DNA of 64,000 bases from Nigerium massiliense. Its GTDB lineage: Bacteria > Actinomycetota > Actinomycetes > Propionibacteriales > Propionibacteriaceae. Below the pieces are notes generated by a model that had not been told where the DNA came from, searched no databases, and saw only the letters and a list, made by a program, of their open reading frames with translations. Within the stretch, counting starts at the first letter, position 1; every line of letters begins with the position of its first letter. Made by a program: the position numbers and the translations under genes. The DNA is taken from contig NZ_CCYM01000002.1 of the NCBI RefSeq assembly GCF_000826085.1, positions 124,001-188,000 of the forward strand, written 5' to 3'. This document shows, piece by piece, positions 43,541 through 52,307 of the stretch.

Positions 43541-43559
43541 TTGAGTCGTGCGGACTCAA
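43541..43559. promoter_or_regulatory. HspR operator (HAIR 2) upstream of dnaK
   Basis: TTGAGT-N7-ACTCAA exact match, 28 bases from HAIR 1, putting consecutive sites on nearly the same face of the helix. Confidence 0.93.
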
Positions 43560-43567
43560 TCTACAAG

Positions 43568-43586
43568 TTGAGTACGTCTGACTCAA
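43568..43586. promoter_or_regulatory. HspR operator (HAIR 3) upstream of dnaK
   Basis: TTGAGT-N7-ACTCAA exact match (extended by one G/C pair), 27 bases from HAIR 2 and about 105 bases before the divergent amidohydrolase start, so it could affect that gene too. Confidence 0.93.
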
Positions 43587-43690
43587 CCACGGTGTGGTGA
43601 CGAATATTCCCGCCCGACCGCCGTCCCTTCGACAGAGAAAGACCGGACACCGCCGGGCTCGGCGGCGTCGCACGGGCCTACCCTTGCAGC

Positions 43691-45133
43691 ATGAGCGAGC
43701 ACGGCTACGTCCTGCCTCCGACCCGGGCCGGGCGGTTTGTCATCAGCGACGTGGCGGTCGTCGATGTCGCCGGCGGCGCCGCGATCCCCGGCCAGGACGT
43801 CACGATCGACCACGGCGTCATCGCCTCCGTCCGGCCGCACGGCGAACCGGTCGCGACGCACCATGTGAAGGTCGACGGGCACGGGCGCTGGCTCGCGCCG
43901 GCCTACGTCGACGGGCACGCCCACGTGCTCAACTCCCCCTCGGGGGTGGAGGCGTCGCACGCGCTGATGCTCGCGTCGGGCATCTGGGGCTGGCGGCAGC
44001 TGTCGGGCGACAACCAACTGCTGGACGCCCGCCGCGCCGGACGCCTGCCCTCCTACCCCGGCTCCCCCGCGCTGCTGGCCATGCCCGGCCAGGTGCTGAC
44101 ACCGCTGAACGCCGGCGACGAGGCGCAGACCCGGGAGACAGTGCGGAGCCAGGCAGCCCGGGGCGCCGATTTCATCAAGGTCGCCATGACGAACCGGGAG
44201 ACCTGCCTGGCCGCGATCGACGAGGCCGCGACCCTCGGCCTGCCCGTCGTGGGGCACCTGCCCGACGACCTCGACCCGCGCGAGGCGTCCGCCGCGGGGC
44301 TGCGCTGTGTGGAGCACCTCGGCCCCGGCAACGGCGTGTTCTCGGCCGTCTCGCGGCGCGGCGACGAGGCGCGGCGCCACGGGCGGCCGCGGTCGCTGCC
44401 GCCCTTCGCCGGACGGTTCGAGCCGCTCGTCCAGAAGGTGATCACGCGGGTGGTGGTGAACCCGCAAATGGCCACCAGCGCGGACGACGCCGTGGCGATG
44501 CGCATCGCCGACGACGGCTACGACCCCGCGCTGGCCGCCGAACTCGCGCAGGTCTACCGGGAGCACGAGACCTGGCAGTGCCCCACGCTGATCCGGCTGC
44601 ACACGATGGAGTTCGCGGACGCCCACGAGCACACCCGGGACGCCGGGGTGCGTTACGTCGACCCGGCCGAAGTGCGGCGCTGGCGGTTGATGACGCGCCG
44701 GTTCCGCCGGCTGCCCGACGCGACCCGCCGGGCGTTCGACCGCCGCTGGCACGTCCAGGTGGACTTCCTGCGCGCGCTGGCGGACGCGGACGTGGCGATG
44801 TTCGCCGGGACGGACGCCAACGGCGCCGGCTGGGTGATCCCCGGCCTCGCCCTGCACGACGAGTTCGCCCTGCTGGCCCACGCGGGGCTCTCCGCGCTTC
44901 AGATCCTGCGGATGGCGACGGCCGCCCCCGCCCGCTTCCTCGGCATCGAGGACGCCCACGGGCAGGTCCGCGAGGGGTTCGCCGCCGACCTGGTGCTGCT
45001 GGGCGGCGACCCCACGCGCGACGTCGCTGCGCTCAGCGACCTGCACGGCGTGGTGCGCGGCGGGGGCTGGTGGGACAAGGACGACTTGGACGCCATCCTC
45101 GAGCGCGTCGCCGCGGAGCCGACCGCGCGCTGA
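43691..45133 (+). CDS. amidohydrolase family protein (imidazolonepropionase-like)
   Basis: 480 aa TIM-barrel metal hydrolase. The HxH metal motif appears in YVDGHAHVLNSP. Further features are the FIKVAMTNRE strand (possible carboxylated lysine), histidine-bearing VVGHLPDD and CVEHLGPG, and the metal aspartate in FAGTDANGAGW. The C-terminus folds back into the small beta domain (REGFAADLVLLGGDPTRDV). Substrate unknown; prolidase- or imidazolonepropionase-like. It is divergent from dnaK, sharing the HAIR-containing upstream region. Confidence 0.85.
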   Translation: MSEHGYVLPPTRAGRFVISDVAVVDVAGGAAIPGQDVTIDHGVIASVRPHGEPVATHHVKVDGHGRWLAPAYVDGHAHVLNSPSGVEASHALMLASGIWGWRQLSGDNQLLDARRAGRLPSYPGSPALLAMPGQVLTPLNAGDEAQTRETVRSQAARGADFIKVAMTNRETCLAAIDEAATLGLPVVGHLPDDLDPREASAAGLRCVEHLGPGNGVFSAVSRRGDEARRHGRPRSLPPFAGRFEPLVQKVITRVVVNPQMATSADDAVAMRIADDGYDPALAAELAQVYREHETWQCPTLIRLHTMEFADAHEHTRDAGVRYVDPAEVRRWRLMTRRFRRLPDATRRAFDRRWHVQVDFLRALADADVAMFAGTDANGAGWVIPGLALHDEFALLAHAGLSALQILRMATAAPARFLGIEDAHGQVREGFAADLVLLGGDPTRDVAALSDLHGVVRGGGWWDKDDLDAILERVAAEPTAR

Positions 45134-45204
45134 GCCGGGCGCCCGTCCCCGTGGGGTGTCGCCGGGCCCGGATCGCCCGCAACATCCAGGGCGCAGCGGC
45201 GTCC

Positions 45205-45345
45205 GATGCTAGGTTGATCAGGCCGGCTTCGGCCGGCGCGTCGCTGCTCAGCGAAGCCGGTGCGAACCCGGCGCTGTCCCGCAACGGTGATGCCCCGGCG
45301 ACGGGGACGAGCCCGGTCGCCTGACGCGACGCCCCGTACCCGCCT
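45205..45345 (+). ncRNA. cobalamin (B12) riboswitch
   Basis: The leader contains the cobalamin core: GAAGCCGGTGCGAACCCGGC, then GCTGTCCCGCAACGGTGA (B12-box-type), with flanking paired arms GGCCGGCTTCGGCCGGCG and the later GACGGGGACGAGCCCGGTCGCC region. It precedes the cobD-cobQ-cobO-cobB/C cluster and should repress it when adenosylcobalamin is abundant. Outer limits are approximate. Confidence 0.93.
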
Positions 45346-45405
45346 CGGGAGAAGGACGGCCGGACGTTGCCCCCGCCCTGACCCGCCACCGCGAAGGGCG
45401 TAGCC

Positions 45406-45480
45406 ATGACGCATCACCGCACGATCCCGGCGACCTCGCCGCGTTGCCGCCGGGGAGCGGACTCCGGGGGCCGACGATGA
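45406..45480 (+). CDS. short leader ORF between the B12 riboswitch and cobD (24 aa)
   Basis: Begins MTHHRTIPATSPRC after a GAAGGG site and ends in a TGA that overlaps the cobD ATG (ATGA). The peptide is basic, with no family. Position and overlap suggest that its translation couples to cobD, so that riboswitch control of one ribosome site would set the expression of the cluster. Its coding role as a functional peptide is doubtful. Confidence 0.45.
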   Translation: MTHHRTIPATSPRCRRGADSGGRR

Positions 45481-46508
45481 TCGCCCGCGCGCTGGGGCTG
45501 CTCGCCGGCGTCGCCGCGGACGCCGTGCTGGGCGACCCGCGGCGCGGGCATCCCGTGGCCGCGTTCGGCGCGTGGGCGTCCTGGCTTGAGGGCCGCCTCT
45601 ACGCGGACTCTCGCCCGCGGGGCGCCGCGTTCACGGCCGCCGCCCTGGCGCCCGTCGCCACGCTGGGGCTGGTCGCCGAGCGCGCGACGGCCGGACGCCC
45701 GGTCGCCGCTGCGACGGTCACGGCCGCCGCCACCTGGGCCGTCCTCGGCGCCCGCAGCCTGCGCACGGAGGGCCTGGCCATGGCCGACCGGCTCGCCTCC
45801 GGCGACGTGGACGCCGCCCGAGCCCAGCTGCCCCACCTGTGCGGGCGCGACCCGCGCGCGCTCGACGCGCCCGAGCTGGCCCGCGCCACGGTCGAGTCGC
45901 TGGCGGAGAACACCGCCGACGGCGCCGTCGCCTCGCTGGCGTGGGGGGCGCTGGCCGGCGTGCCGGGGCTGCTCGTGCACCGCGGGGCGAACACGTTGGA
46001 CGCCATGGTCGGGCACCGCTCGCCGCGCTACGCCCGGTTCGGGACGGCGTCCGCGCGGCTCGACGACGCCCTCGACTGGCTCCCCGCACGGATCACCGGC
46101 GCCCTGGCCTGCGCCGCCGCGCCGCTGGTCGGCGGGTCCAGCGGCCGCGCCTGGCACGTGATGCGCCGCGACGCCCGTGACCACCCGAGCCCCAACGGCG
46201 GCTGGTGCGAGGCGGCGTGGGCCGGCGCGCTGGGCGTCCGGCTGGGCGGGGCCAACGTCTACGGCGACCACGTCGAGGTGCGTGGCACCCTCGGCGATGC
46301 CGACGCGCCCCGGCCCGACGCCGCGGCCGTCAGGAAGGCGTCCCGCTTAGTCACCTGGGTGACGGCCGCCGCGACGCTGCTCGCCGGGGCGGCGGTGGCG
46401 CGGCCGGGCCGGGTCGCCCCCGATCGGCGCCGGGCTCGACCGTCCCGCCTCGGGCACTCCGGGCGTCCCGGTGGCGTGGGCGAGCGGTGCAGGCGGGCCG
46501 TCAGATGA
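45477..46508 (+). CDS. cobD: adenosylcobinamide-phosphate synthase (CobD/CbiB)
   Basis: 343 aa integral membrane protein that attaches aminopropanol (phosphate) to adenosylcobyric acid. The family N-terminus GVAADAVLGDPRRGHPVAAFG and the motif RATVESLAENTADGAVASLAWGA are clear, with HRGANTLDAMVGHRSPRYARFG and PNGGWCEAAWAGALGVRLGG later. The last 35 residues after the final hydrophobic span are Arg/Gly-rich and atypical. It overlaps the leader ORF upstream and cobQ downstream by four bases each. Confidence 0.92.
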   Translation: MIARALGLLAGVAADAVLGDPRRGHPVAAFGAWASWLEGRLYADSRPRGAAFTAAALAPVATLGLVAERATAGRPVAAATVTAAATWAVLGARSLRTEGLAMADRLASGDVDAARAQLPHLCGRDPRALDAPELARATVESLAENTADGAVASLAWGALAGVPGLLVHRGANTLDAMVGHRSPRYARFGTASARLDDALDWLPARITGALACAAAPLVGGSSGRAWHVMRRDARDHPSPNGGWCEAAWAGALGVRLGGANVYGDHVEVRGTLGDADAPRPDAAAVRKASRLVTWVTAAATLLAGAAVARPGRVAPDRRRARPSRLGHSGRPGGVGERCRRAVR

Positions 46509-48091
46509 CGGGCATCCTCATCGCGGGCACCTCGTCGGACGCGGGAAAGTCCCTCGTCGTCACGGGGCTGTGCCGTGCGCTGGCCCGCCGCGGCGTCCGG
46601 GTGGCGCCCTTCAAGGCGCAGAACATGTCGAACAACTCGATGGTGTGCCCGGACGGCGCCGAGATCGGCCGTGCGCAGTACCTGCAGGCGCAGGCGGCGG
46701 GCGTGGAGCCGTCAGCGCTGCTGAACCCGGTGCTGCTCAAGCCGGGCACCGACCGGCGCGCGTTCGTCGTGCTGCGCGGGCGTCCGGACGGCGTCCTCGA
46801 GGCGGGACAGTACGCCACCGGGCGGCGGCACCTCGCGGAGTCGGCCTTCGCCGCCTACCGCGAGCTCGCCGCCGCGCACGATCTCGTCGTCGTCGAGGGA
46901 GCGGGCTCGCCCGCCGAGATCAACCTGCGCGACGGCGACTACGTGAATATGGGTCTGGCCAGGGAGTTCGGCCTCCCCGTCGTCGTCGTCGGGGACATCG
47001 ACCGCGGCGGCGTCCTCGCCAGCCTCTACGGCACCTGGGCGCTGCTCGGCGACGACGACCGCGCGCTGCTGGCCGGCTACGTCATCAACAAGTTCCGCGG
47101 CGACCGGTCCGTCCTCGAACCGGGGCTCGCCGAGATCAGCCGCCGCACCGGCCTGCCCTGCCTGGGCGTGCTCCCGTGGCTCGCCGGCGTGTGGCTCGAC
47201 GGCGAGGACGCCCTGCGCGTCGACCGTTGGGACGCCGCCGAGCCCGCGCCGGACGACCTGCGTGTCGCCGTGGTGCGGCTGCCCCGGATCTCGAACGCCA
47301 CCGACGTGGACGCCCTCGCGCACGAGCCCGGCGTCCGCGTCGAGGTCACCGAGGACGCGTCCGTCGCCGCGTCCGCCGACCTGCTCGTGCTGCCCGGCAG
47401 CCGCGCGACCGTCGACGATCTCGCCTGGCTGCGCGAGCGCGGTCTGGCCGACGCCGTCCTGGCACGGCATGCGCGGGGCCGGCCGACGCTGGGCATCTGC
47501 GGCGGCTACGAGATGCTGGCCGAGCGCATCGTCGACGACGTCGAATCCGGCGCCGGCGCGGTGCCGGGGCTCGGGGTGCTGCCCATCGAGGTCACCTTCG
47601 CCGACAAGGTGACCACGAGGGCGTCCTATCGCTGGGAGGGCCTGGACGTGCCCGGCTACGAGATCCACCACGGACGCTGCGTGCCCCTCGCCGGCTCGGG
47701 CCGGCTCGTGCGTCCCGCCGGGCACGAGGATCCGCTCGCCCACCCCGCCGGGCACGGGGATCCAGCGCCCTTCCTCGACGGCTGGCGGGTCGGCCCCACG
47801 TTCGGGACCATGCTGCACGGGAGCCTCGAGGACGATGCGTTCCGCCGCGCGTTCCTCACCCGGCTCGCGCACGACGCCGGCCACCCGTGGCGTCCCCGGC
47901 CGGCACCGGGGTATGGCGCGGCCCGCGAGGCCATGATCGAGACGCTCGCCGACGCCGTCGAGGAACACGTCGACCTCGACGCGGTCCTGAGGCTGGCCGC
48001 CGGAGCCGGCCGCAGGACGCCCGGCCGCCCGGCAGCGCCCGGAGAGCGAACGAGGCGTCCCGCCCGACCAGACCAGAAGGAGGACCGATGA
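46505..48091 (+). CDS. cobQ: cobyric acid synthase (CobQ/CbiP)
   Basis: 528 aa; amidates four side chains of adenosylcobyrinic diamide using glutamine and ATP. The N-terminal deaminase-like ATPase region has ILIAGTSSDAGKSLVVTGLCR and PFKAQNMSNNS; the C-terminal GATase has TLGICGGYEML (nucleophile cysteine) and YEIHHGR. A short internal repeat PAGHEDP/PAGHGDP lies near residue 410. ATGA overlaps join it to cobD and cobO. Confidence 0.95.
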   Translation: MTGILIAGTSSDAGKSLVVTGLCRALARRGVRVAPFKAQNMSNNSMVCPDGAEIGRAQYLQAQAAGVEPSALLNPVLLKPGTDRRAFVVLRGRPDGVLEAGQYATGRRHLAESAFAAYRELAAAHDLVVVEGAGSPAEINLRDGDYVNMGLAREFGLPVVVVGDIDRGGVLASLYGTWALLGDDDRALLAGYVINKFRGDRSVLEPGLAEISRRTGLPCLGVLPWLAGVWLDGEDALRVDRWDAAEPAPDDLRVAVVRLPRISNATDVDALAHEPGVRVEVTEDASVAASADLLVLPGSRATVDDLAWLRERGLADAVLARHARGRPTLGICGGYEMLAERIVDDVESGAGAVPGLGVLPIEVTFADKVTTRASYRWEGLDVPGYEIHHGRCVPLAGSGRLVRPAGHEDPLAHPAGHGDPAPFLDGWRVGPTFGTMLHGSLEDDAFRRAFLTRLAHDAGHPWRPRPAPGYGAAREAMIETLADAVEEHVDLDAVLRLAAGAGRRTPGRPAAPGERTRRPARPDQKEDR

Positions 48092-48696
48092 GCCACGGCG
48101 TCCCGCCGGCGGGTCGTGCCGGACAGAGCGGACGCGAGCTGCGCCTGGCGCCGCGGCTGATCGTCCACACCGGCGACGGCAAGGGCAAATCCACCGCCGC
48201 GTTCGGGATGGCGCTGCGCGGCTGGGCGCAGGGGTGGTCGATCGGGGTGTTCCAGTTCGTGAAGTCCGCCAAGTGGCGCACGGGCGAGCGGGCCGCTTTC
48301 GCCGCGCTGGACGAACACCACCGCCGCACCGGGGAAGGCGGCCCCGTCGAGTGGCAGTCGCTCGGCGCGGGCTGGACGTGGCTGCGCTCGACGGCGGGCG
48401 TCGACCAGGCCGCGCTGGCCCGGGCCGGCTGGGAGCGCGTCGCCGGACAGTTGGCCGCTGAGGCCCACCAGCTCTACGTCCTCGACGAGTTCACCTACGT
48501 CCTCGCCAACGGCTGGGTCGGCACCGAGGAGGTGCTCGCCGCGCTGGCGTCCCGGCCCGGCACCCAGCACGTCGTCATCACCGGACGCCGCGCCCCGGCC
48601 GAGCTGATCGAGGCCGCCGACCTCGTGAGCGACGTCCACAAGCTGAAGCACCCGTTCGACGGCGGCGCCAAGGGCCAGCCGGGGATCGAGTGGTGA
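48088..48696 (+). CDS. cobO: cob(I)yrinic acid a,c-diamide adenosyltransferase (CobO/BtuR)
   Basis: 202 aa P-loop protein that adenosylates the corrinoid cobalt. Walker A is TGDGKGKSTAAFGMALRGWAQG; GVFQFVKSAKWRTGE and LYVLDEFTYVLANG follow. The C-terminal ADLVSDVHKLKHPFDGGAKGQPGIEW matches the family end. An AGGAGG site precedes the ATG, which overlaps the cobQ stop. Confidence 0.95.
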   Translation: MSHGVPPAGRAGQSGRELRLAPRLIVHTGDGKGKSTAAFGMALRGWAQGWSIGVFQFVKSAKWRTGERAAFAALDEHHRRTGEGGPVEWQSLGAGWTWLRSTAGVDQAALARAGWERVAGQLAAEAHQLYVLDEFTYVLANGWVGTEEVLAALASRPGTQHVVITGRRAPAELIEAADLVSDVHKLKHPFDGGAKGQPGIEW

Positions 48697-51227
48697 TGCC
48701 CGGACCGACCGTGCCGCCGCCGGCGCCCGTCCCGCGGATCGTCCTCGCCGCGCCGGGCTCGGGCGCCGGCAAGACCACCGTCAGCTTCGGGCTGATGGCC
48801 GCGCTCGGGGCCGCGGGCGACCGGGTCGCGCCGTTCAAGGTCGGCCCCGACTACATCGACCCGGGCTACCACGCCCTCGCCACCGGACGCCCCGGCCGCA
48901 ACCTCGACCCCTACCTCTGCGGCGAGGACCTGATGGCCCCGCTGCTGCTGCACGGTGCCGCGGGCGCGGACGTCGCGGTGATCGAGGGGGTCATGGGTCT
49001 GTACGACGGACGCCTCGGCGAGACCCCCGGCCGCGGCGGCCATCCGGTGCGCGGCTTCGGCTCCACCGCCCACGTCGCCACCCTGCTGGACGCCCCCGTG
49101 CTGCTCGTGCTGGACGCCGCGCACGCGTCCCGCACCACCGCGGCCGTCGCGCACGGCCTCGCCACGTACCCCGGCGCTCCCCGGATCGCCGGCGTCCTGC
49201 TGAACCGGGCCGGTTCCCCGCGCGCGATCGCCGAGACCGAGCGCGCGCTCGCCGACGTCGGCCTGCCGCTGTTCGGCGCGCTCCCCCGCACCCCCGACCT
49301 GGTCATCCCGTCGCGCCACCTGGGCCTGGTCACCGCCGCCGAGTGGCGCGACGCCCGCGAGGCGATCGAGGTCGCCGGCCGCGTCGTCGCCGACCACGTC
49401 GCCCTGGACGCCGTGCGCGCGCTCGCCGCGTCCGCCCCCGTCCTCGACGTCGGGCCCTGGGACCCGGCCGCCGTCACCACGCGCGTCCCCGGCCGGCCCC
49501 GCGTCGCCGTCGCCGGCGGCCGCGCTTTCACGTTCCGGTACGCCGAGACCACCGAGCTGCTGGACGCCGCCGGCTGCGACGTCGTCGCGTTCGACCCGCT
49601 CGCCGACGACGCGCTGCCCGCCGGGACGTCCGCGCTCTACCTCGGCGGTGGTTTCCCCGAACTGCACGCCGAGGACCTCGCCGGCAACGCGCCGCTGCGC
49701 GAGGACATCCGCGCCGCAGTGGCCGCCGGCCTGCCCACCTACGCCGAATGCGCCGGGCTGCTCTATCTGGCGCGCACCCTGGACGGGCTACCGATGGCCG
49801 GGGCGCTGCCGGTGGACGCCCGGATGGCCCCGCGGCTGACGCTCGGTTACCACGAGGCCGTCGCGGCGTCCGACTCGGTGGTCACCCGGGCGGGCGAACG
49901 CGTCCGTGCGCACGAGTTCCACCGCACGGTGACCGAACCCTCCGCCGACGGCCCCGACGCGGACGCCTCGCCGCCCATCCCGGCGCTCGGCACCGCGTGG
50001 ACGGTCGCCGATCCCGCCCGCGGCCTCGCGGCTCACCCGGAGGGCTCCGCCGGGCCGAGCGTCCTGGCGTCCTACCAGCACGTCCACTGGGCCGGCCACC
50101 CGCGGCTCGCCCAGCGGTTCGCCGACGCGGCCGCCGCCTTCGCCTCCTCCGGCACCTCCTGGACGCCGCGGGCCGCGGTCCGGACGCCCCCGCCCGACCT
50201 GGACCACCACGGGGACGCCGACCTGCGCCCCGGCGCGGTCGACCTCGCGGTCAACGTCCGCGAAGGCGCCCCGCCCGACTGGCTCGTCCGCGCCGTGGTC
50301 GCCGACCCGGACGCCTGGGCGGCCTACCCCGACCCGACGCGAGCCCGGGACGCCCTGGCGACCCGGCACGGCGTCGACCCCGCGTGCGTCCTGCCGGCCG
50401 CTGGCGGCGCGGAGGCGTTCGCCCTGATCGCCCGGGCCCTGACCCCGGCCGTCCCCGTCGTCGTCCACCCGCAGTTCACCGAGCCGGAGGCGGCGCTCCG
50501 CGAGGCCGGCGCGCGCGTCCGGCGGGTCTACCTGTGCCCCGCCGCCGGCTTCGCCCTCGACCCGTCGCTCGTCCCATCACGCGCCGACCTCGTCGTCGTG
50601 GGGAACCCGACGAACCCGACCGGCGTCCTGCACCCGGCCTCGGCGCTGCAGTCACTGCGCCGCCCCGGCCGCACGCTCGTGGTCGACGAGGCCTTCATGG
50701 ACTTCGTGCCCGGCGAGCCGGAGTCGCTGATAAGCGGCGACCTCACGGGGCTGCTCGTGGCGCGGTCGCTGACGAAGATGTGGGGCATCGCCGGGCTGCG
50801 CGCCGGCTACGTCGTCGGCGATCCCGCCCTGATCGAGCGGCTCGCCGCGCAGCAGGGACCGTGGGCGGTCCCGACCCCAGCGCTCGACGCGATGATCGCC
50901 TGCAGCACCCCGGAGGCGCTCGCCGAGGCGGACGCCGTGGCAACCCGCGTCGAGGCCGACCGAGCCCACCTCGTCGCCGCTCTCGGCGAGGCCGGCTACC
51001 GCGTGCCGGGCGACCCGAGGACGCCGTTCGTCCTCGTGGACACCGCGCCCGCGGGCCCGGCGTCGGTGCGCCAACCGCTGCTGGACGCCGGGTTCGCCGT
51101 CCGTCGCGGCGAGACGTTCCCCGGCCTGGGGCCGTCCTGGGTCAGGGTCGCCGTCCGCTCACCGGAGACGTCGCTGGCCTTGGCGCGGGCGCTGGAGACG
51201 CTCCGGCTGCACCGCGAGGACGCCTGA
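48696..51227 (+). CDS. fused cobyrinic acid a,c-diamide synthase (CobB/CbiA) and CobC-type PLP enzyme
   Basis: 843 aa with two domains. Residues 1-455 are CobB/CbiA: P-loop APGSGAGKTTVSFG, KVGPDYIDPGYH, and a GATase part with AECAGLLYLA. Residues about 485-843 are a class I/II aminotransferase fold like CobC/CobD-type threonine-phosphate decarboxylase: VVGNPTNPTGVLHP, VVDEAFMDF, PLP-lysine at about 694 in SLTKMWGIAGLRAGY, RPLIGxR-like C-terminal GLGPSWVRVAVR. Combining diamide synthesis with aminopropanol-phosphate supply is unusual. The ATG overlaps the cobO stop by one base; two GTG codons just upstream are alternatives. Confidence 0.88.
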   Translation: MPGPTVPPPAPVPRIVLAAPGSGAGKTTVSFGLMAALGAAGDRVAPFKVGPDYIDPGYHALATGRPGRNLDPYLCGEDLMAPLLLHGAAGADVAVIEGVMGLYDGRLGETPGRGGHPVRGFGSTAHVATLLDAPVLLVLDAAHASRTTAAVAHGLATYPGAPRIAGVLLNRAGSPRAIAETERALADVGLPLFGALPRTPDLVIPSRHLGLVTAAEWRDAREAIEVAGRVVADHVALDAVRALAASAPVLDVGPWDPAAVTTRVPGRPRVAVAGGRAFTFRYAETTELLDAAGCDVVAFDPLADDALPAGTSALYLGGGFPELHAEDLAGNAPLREDIRAAVAAGLPTYAECAGLLYLARTLDGLPMAGALPVDARMAPRLTLGYHEAVAASDSVVTRAGERVRAHEFHRTVTEPSADGPDADASPPIPALGTAWTVADPARGLAAHPEGSAGPSVLASYQHVHWAGHPRLAQRFADAAAAFASSGTSWTPRAAVRTPPPDLDHHGDADLRPGAVDLAVNVREGAPPDWLVRAVVADPDAWAAYPDPTRARDALATRHGVDPACVLPAAGGAEAFALIARALTPAVPVVVHPQFTEPEAALREAGARVRRVYLCPAAGFALDPSLVPSRADLVVVGNPTNPTGVLHPASALQSLRRPGRTLVVDEAFMDFVPGEPESLISGDLTGLLVARSLTKMWGIAGLRAGYVVGDPALIERLAAQQGPWAVPTPALDAMIACSTPEALAEADAVATRVEADRAHLVAALGEAGYRVPGDPRTPFVLVDTAPAGPASVRQPLLDAGFAVRRGETFPGLGPSWVRVAVRSPETSLALARALETLRLHREDA

Positions 51228-51244
51228 CCGACGCGAACGCCTGC

Positions 51245-52144
51245 TCAGCCGCCCAGGATCTGGTTGGTGACGTTGCGCATGTTCACCACGGCCTCGACGG
51301 TGCTCGGTGCGGTGAGGCCGACGATCGCCTCCGAGGACTCCTCCGCGTAGGCGACGGTGGCGCCGTTGCGGATCAGCAGGTACACCGTGCCGCCGGGACG
51401 GTCGGTCCACTTGTCACCCTGCTTGCCCTGCATCACGTAGTTGACGCGGTAGCCGACGCCGCCGGCCGTCTTCACCGGCTGCACCACGTTGGCGTAGCGG
51501 TTCTCGGTGTCCTGCGCGTCGGGGCCGCGGAACGGGCAACCGCGCTCGCCGGTCGCGACGTCCTCGACGTAGCGAAGGGCCGTCGCCTCGTCGCCGAACA
51601 CGATCGCGCCCTCGATCTGCAGCATCTCCGGCCCGTCCTTCTCCAGGAAGCGGCTCGACCGGCGGCCGTCCAGCGACGGCGGACGGTTGCACAGCGACAG
51701 CACCGGGGCGTTCCGCGACTCGGCGTAGCCGTCCTGGCCCTCGTGCGGGAGCTTCACGCCGGCGGGCAGCGTCCCGAGGCTCGCCGGGACGGTCGCCGGG
51801 GCATCCACGGGGGTCGGGGACGGCGACGCGGGCGCCGAGGGCTGCGTCGGGCTCGGCGTGCTCGCCGTGTCCGTCTGGGTCGGCGTCGGTGACGGGGACG
51901 GCGTGGCCGTCACCGTCGTGGTCTGCGTGACGGTCGGCTGCGGGGTCTCGGTGGTCTGCGTGTCGGTGGGCGCAGGCATCTGCGGCGTGGTCGGGGCCGT
52001 CTCGGTCGGGCTCTGGGCCGGCATCGACGGGACGCTCGGCGTGGCCGTCCCGGCCGTCCCCTGAGAGCAGCCGGCCAGGGCCAACGACGTCAGCGCCGCG
52101 AGGACGCCGGTCTTCAATACGCGACGAGCGTGGGCGTGGGTCAT
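51245..52144 (-). CDS. putative lipoprotein with Pro/Thr/Ser-rich linker
   Basis: 299 aa. A signal peptide ends in the lipobox LALAGC (cysteine near residue 26). The next 105 residues are a repetitive Thr/Pro/Ser linker, followed by a globular domain (ESRNAPVLSLCNRP ... ILGG) with two cysteines and no family I recognise. Such linkers span the cell wall in surface lipoproteins. It ends 17 bases from the convergent cobB/C gene. Confidence 0.75.
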   Translation of the reverse strand: MTHAHARRVLKTGVLAALTSLALAGCSQGTAGTATPSVPSMPAQSPTETAPTTPQMPAPTDTQTTETPQPTVTQTTTVTATPSPSPTPTQTDTASTPSPTQPSAPASPSPTPVDAPATVPASLGTLPAGVKLPHEGQDGYAESRNAPVLSLCNRPPSLDGRRSSRFLEKDGPEMLQIEGAIVFGDEATALRYVEDVATGERGCPFRGPDAQDTENRYANVVQPVKTAGGVGYRVNYVMQGKQGDKWTDRPGGTVYLLIRNGATVAYAEESSEAIVGLTAPSTVEAVVNMRNVTNQILGG

Positions 52145-52307
52145 CGGGTCTCTTCTCGTCCGGCGGGTGTGTGCCGACAATAACGGCTCGGCCGCCCAAC
52201 GCGCGCTGGCTGGCGTCATGCCCGCCCTGACGGATACGTTCTGACGCCGACGCGCGTTGTCACGCTCAGGCCAGACGGCGTCCGCGTCAGCCGATGAAAG
52301 GAAATCT

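Noticed and set aside
47690..47780. Possible collagen-like or repeat domain in CobQ (PAGHEDP/PAGHGDP)
   Set aside because: Only two short copies in a surface loop; most likely a small local duplication without separate meaning.
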